Source of the DNA: Sphingobacterium sp. GVS05A
GTDB taxonomy: Bacteria > Bacteroidota > Bacteroidia > Sphingobacteriales > Sphingobacteriaceae
Reading direction: 5' to 3'
Assembly (NCBI RefSeq): GCF_019969845.1
Contig: NZ_JAHXYR010000005.1
Span: 186,001-250,000 of the forward strand
DNA length: 64,000 nucleotides
In this document: in pieces, positions 62,659 to 64,000 of the stretch
Numbering within the stretch: the first letter of the stretch is position 1
How the letters are laid out: every line of letters begins with the position of its first letter
Made by a program: the position numbers and the translations under genes
The notes under the pieces: model-generated
The model's database searches: none
Told to the model about the DNA's origin: nothing
Seen by the model: only the letters and a program-made list of their open reading frames with translations

Positions 62659-63612
62659 TTACATCCATTCCTCGCGGCCGATAGGCTTTTTACCGTTTGT
62701 AGTGATGCTATCCATTTTATTTTCAATTTTTATTTTGGAGGTGCTAGAAAGGTCGGGTTGACCAGACTCAAGCCAGGCCGAGTACCAGTAGGAGGCTACC
62801 CGAAGAATTGTTTTACGCATTCTCCGTTCCACCATTCCGTTCAATGCATGATGATAGGCTTTAGCATAATTATCAGAATAAGTCCATAACAATTGATTGT
62901 TTCGTTCGATAAATGAGTTTTTTTGAGAAGCTTTAAACTGTTTGTTGAGAAGCGATTCAATACTGAGTACAGAATCGACGAGCTGATTGCTTTCACGAAC
63001 AATATTCCAGGCTTCGCTTAAAGGATCCACGATATAAATGGCTTTTCCAACAAGTAGGTTATAGTTGCCGGCGAACATTTCGGGTAGTCGGCTCTCCCAA
63101 AAGGCATGGATGCCGATCTGACCTGTTAATTGGCCATTATAATTTTTGGTCGTATGTAAGGGGACATGGGCATCGGCGATATAATGGCCTAAATCTGCTG
63201 AATGTTTGACGATTTTATTATAATCCTTGGATTGAAAGGCTTTAACAAGCTTTATATAGGTAAAGTTAATTTGCCAGGGGATAATACCGTTTTTAAGTAG
63301 TTGTCGTTCCTGGAATTTATCCTTTGCTTGTGACCAATGTATGGGTATTGAGTCGATCTGCCTATCTTCACTGTAATCTTCAATGTCAATAAAATGCCGT
63401 GGCCCCTCAGTACTGTCAATAAAACAACGCTTATCTGGATCTACGGCTTTCTCCGTAATAAGGTCAATATTGGTCTTGTAAAATTTGGCCAATTTTGCGG
63501 GGAGTGCAAAGACTGCGTAATGGTTGATTTTTTTATGTGCAAAAAATCCCCATGAGTTAAATGTAAACAGTGCAACAATGGAAAGTGTCCAAAGGAGAGG
63601 AGACTTTGTCAT
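62659..63612 (-). CDS. Zinc-dependent phospholipase C-like secreted protein
   Basis: 317 residues with a signal peptide ending FNSWG. It has the histidine-rich layout of the zinc-dependent phospholipase C/S1-P1 nuclease fold: GFFAHKKINHYAVFAL near the mature N-terminus, RHFIDIEDY, KHSADLGHYIADAHVPLHTTKNYNGQ and GIHAFWESRLPE, each giving metal ligands. It is probably periplasmic or extracellular; whether it cuts phospholipids or nucleic acid is not settled by sequence. Confidence 0.85.
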   Translation of the reverse strand: MTKSPLLWTLSIVALFTFNSWGFFAHKKINHYAVFALPAKLAKFYKTNIDLITEKAVDPDKRCFIDSTEGPRHFIDIEDYSEDRQIDSIPIHWSQAKDKFQERQLLKNGIIPWQINFTYIKLVKAFQSKDYNKIVKHSADLGHYIADAHVPLHTTKNYNGQLTGQIGIHAFWESRLPEMFAGNYNLLVGKAIYIVDPLSEAWNIVRESNQLVDSVLSIESLLNKQFKASQKNSFIERNNQLLWTYSDNYAKAYHHALNGMVERRMRKTILRVASYWYSAWLESGQPDLSSTSKIKIENKMDSITTNGKKPIGREEWM

Positions 63613-63786
63613 AGTAAATTGGTTATTAAATAATTGTTAATACTAAATATACGTAAAAAAGAAGAAAAATAGTGTTAACTCTATAGATTCATTGTATTAA
63701 TTTATCTTTTCTTAATATAACTAAACAATAAAATAATATTGATAGTCGTTAAAATTCATTAATTTGCCAACACAAATACAGTCGTT

Positions 63787-64000
63787 ATGAAGATATTGTA
63801 CGCCGTACAAGGGACTGGCAATGGACACCTTAGTCGTGCCATGGACATTGTTCCCTGTTTGAAAGCTTTGGGAGAAGTGGATGTTTTGGTCAGTGGAATC
63901 CAGGCAGATCTCTCCTTACCTTTTGAAGTAAAGTATCGTTTTCATGGTTTAAGCTTTATTTTCGGAAAATCGGGAGGCGTTGACTTATGGAAAACTTTTA
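63787..64000 (+). CDS. Glycosyltransferase (GT28-like), start only
   Basis: The first 71 residues before the window edge: MKILYAVQGTGNGHLSRAMDI and then LGEVDVLVSG. The motif GTGNGHLSRA is the nucleotide-sugar glycosyltransferase start of the MJ1255/VC2487-like proteins of the GT-B fold. It is cytoplasmic. The rest, including the donor-binding half, lies outside the window. Confidence 0.75.
   Translation, partial: MKILYAVQGTGNGHLSRAMDIVPCLKALGEVDVLVSGIQADLSLPFEVKYRFHGLSFIFGKSGGVDLWKTF

Noticed and set aside
1..64000. CRISPR arrays
   Set aside because: No regularly spaced repeats were seen; the only short repeats are the two tetranucleotide runs.

Overview
The window looks like a chromosomal segment of a Bacteroidota bacterium of the Sphingobacteriaceae, most likely Sphingobacterium or a close relative. 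Supporting signs are SusC/SusD pairs, outer-membrane beta-barrel TonB receptors, DUF4476, DUF4199 and DUF5694 proteins, and repeated matches to the Bacteroidota promoter pattern (TTG, about 16-21 bases, then TAnnTTTG). No tRNA, rRNA, CRISPR array or known riboswitch was recognised by eye.

Region by region. Positions 1-7.7 kb hold the 3' end of a probable glycosidase gene, a small redox/regulatory group (MarR, DUF2024, CPVC thioredoxin-like), two DJ-1/PfpI-type genes, a TlpA-like thioredoxin and assorted house genes. Positions 8.0-26.5 kb form a carbohydrate locus. uxaA-uxaB (hexuronate catabolism) are divergent from susC-susD, a secreted esterase-like hydrolase, a GH109-type NAD-dependent glycosidase, nagB, a NagP/FucP-type sugar transporter and nagA. 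A LacI-family regulator converges on nagA and a further TonB receptor follows. Two similar LacI-type palindromes lie between uxaB and susC. The gene set predicts import and breakdown of a glycan that supplies both an N-acetylhexosamine and a hexuronate.

Positions 26.5-43.7 kb are mixed: a decayed S41 peptidase, a tandem DUF5694 pair, membrane proteins, pirin, a secreted EEP-family phosphatase/nuclease, a histidine kinase, a nitrilase, AraC and HxlR regulators, an AlkD-like HEAT protein and a TonB receptor. Positions 44.1-48.1 kb hold a tight run of eight small membrane, secreted or lipoprotein genes, mostly unrecognised, ending in a DKNYY protein. Positions 48.1-51.9 kb form an AT-rich graveyard: an internally deleted IS3-family element, a truncated HNH gene, a HEAT-repeat gene, a TPR gene with two in-frame stops, and remains of an excisionase-like HTH gene and a tyrosine integrase.

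Positions 52.1-64 kb return to core genes: mnmE, xpt, a long-chain acyl-CoA synthetase, proline dehydrogenase, an S4 RNA-binding protein, aroB, a ThuA-domain protein, a TonB receptor, a zinc-dependent phospholipase C-like protein and the start of a glycosyltransferase. Functions come from reading the translations and recalling family signatures; no database search was run.
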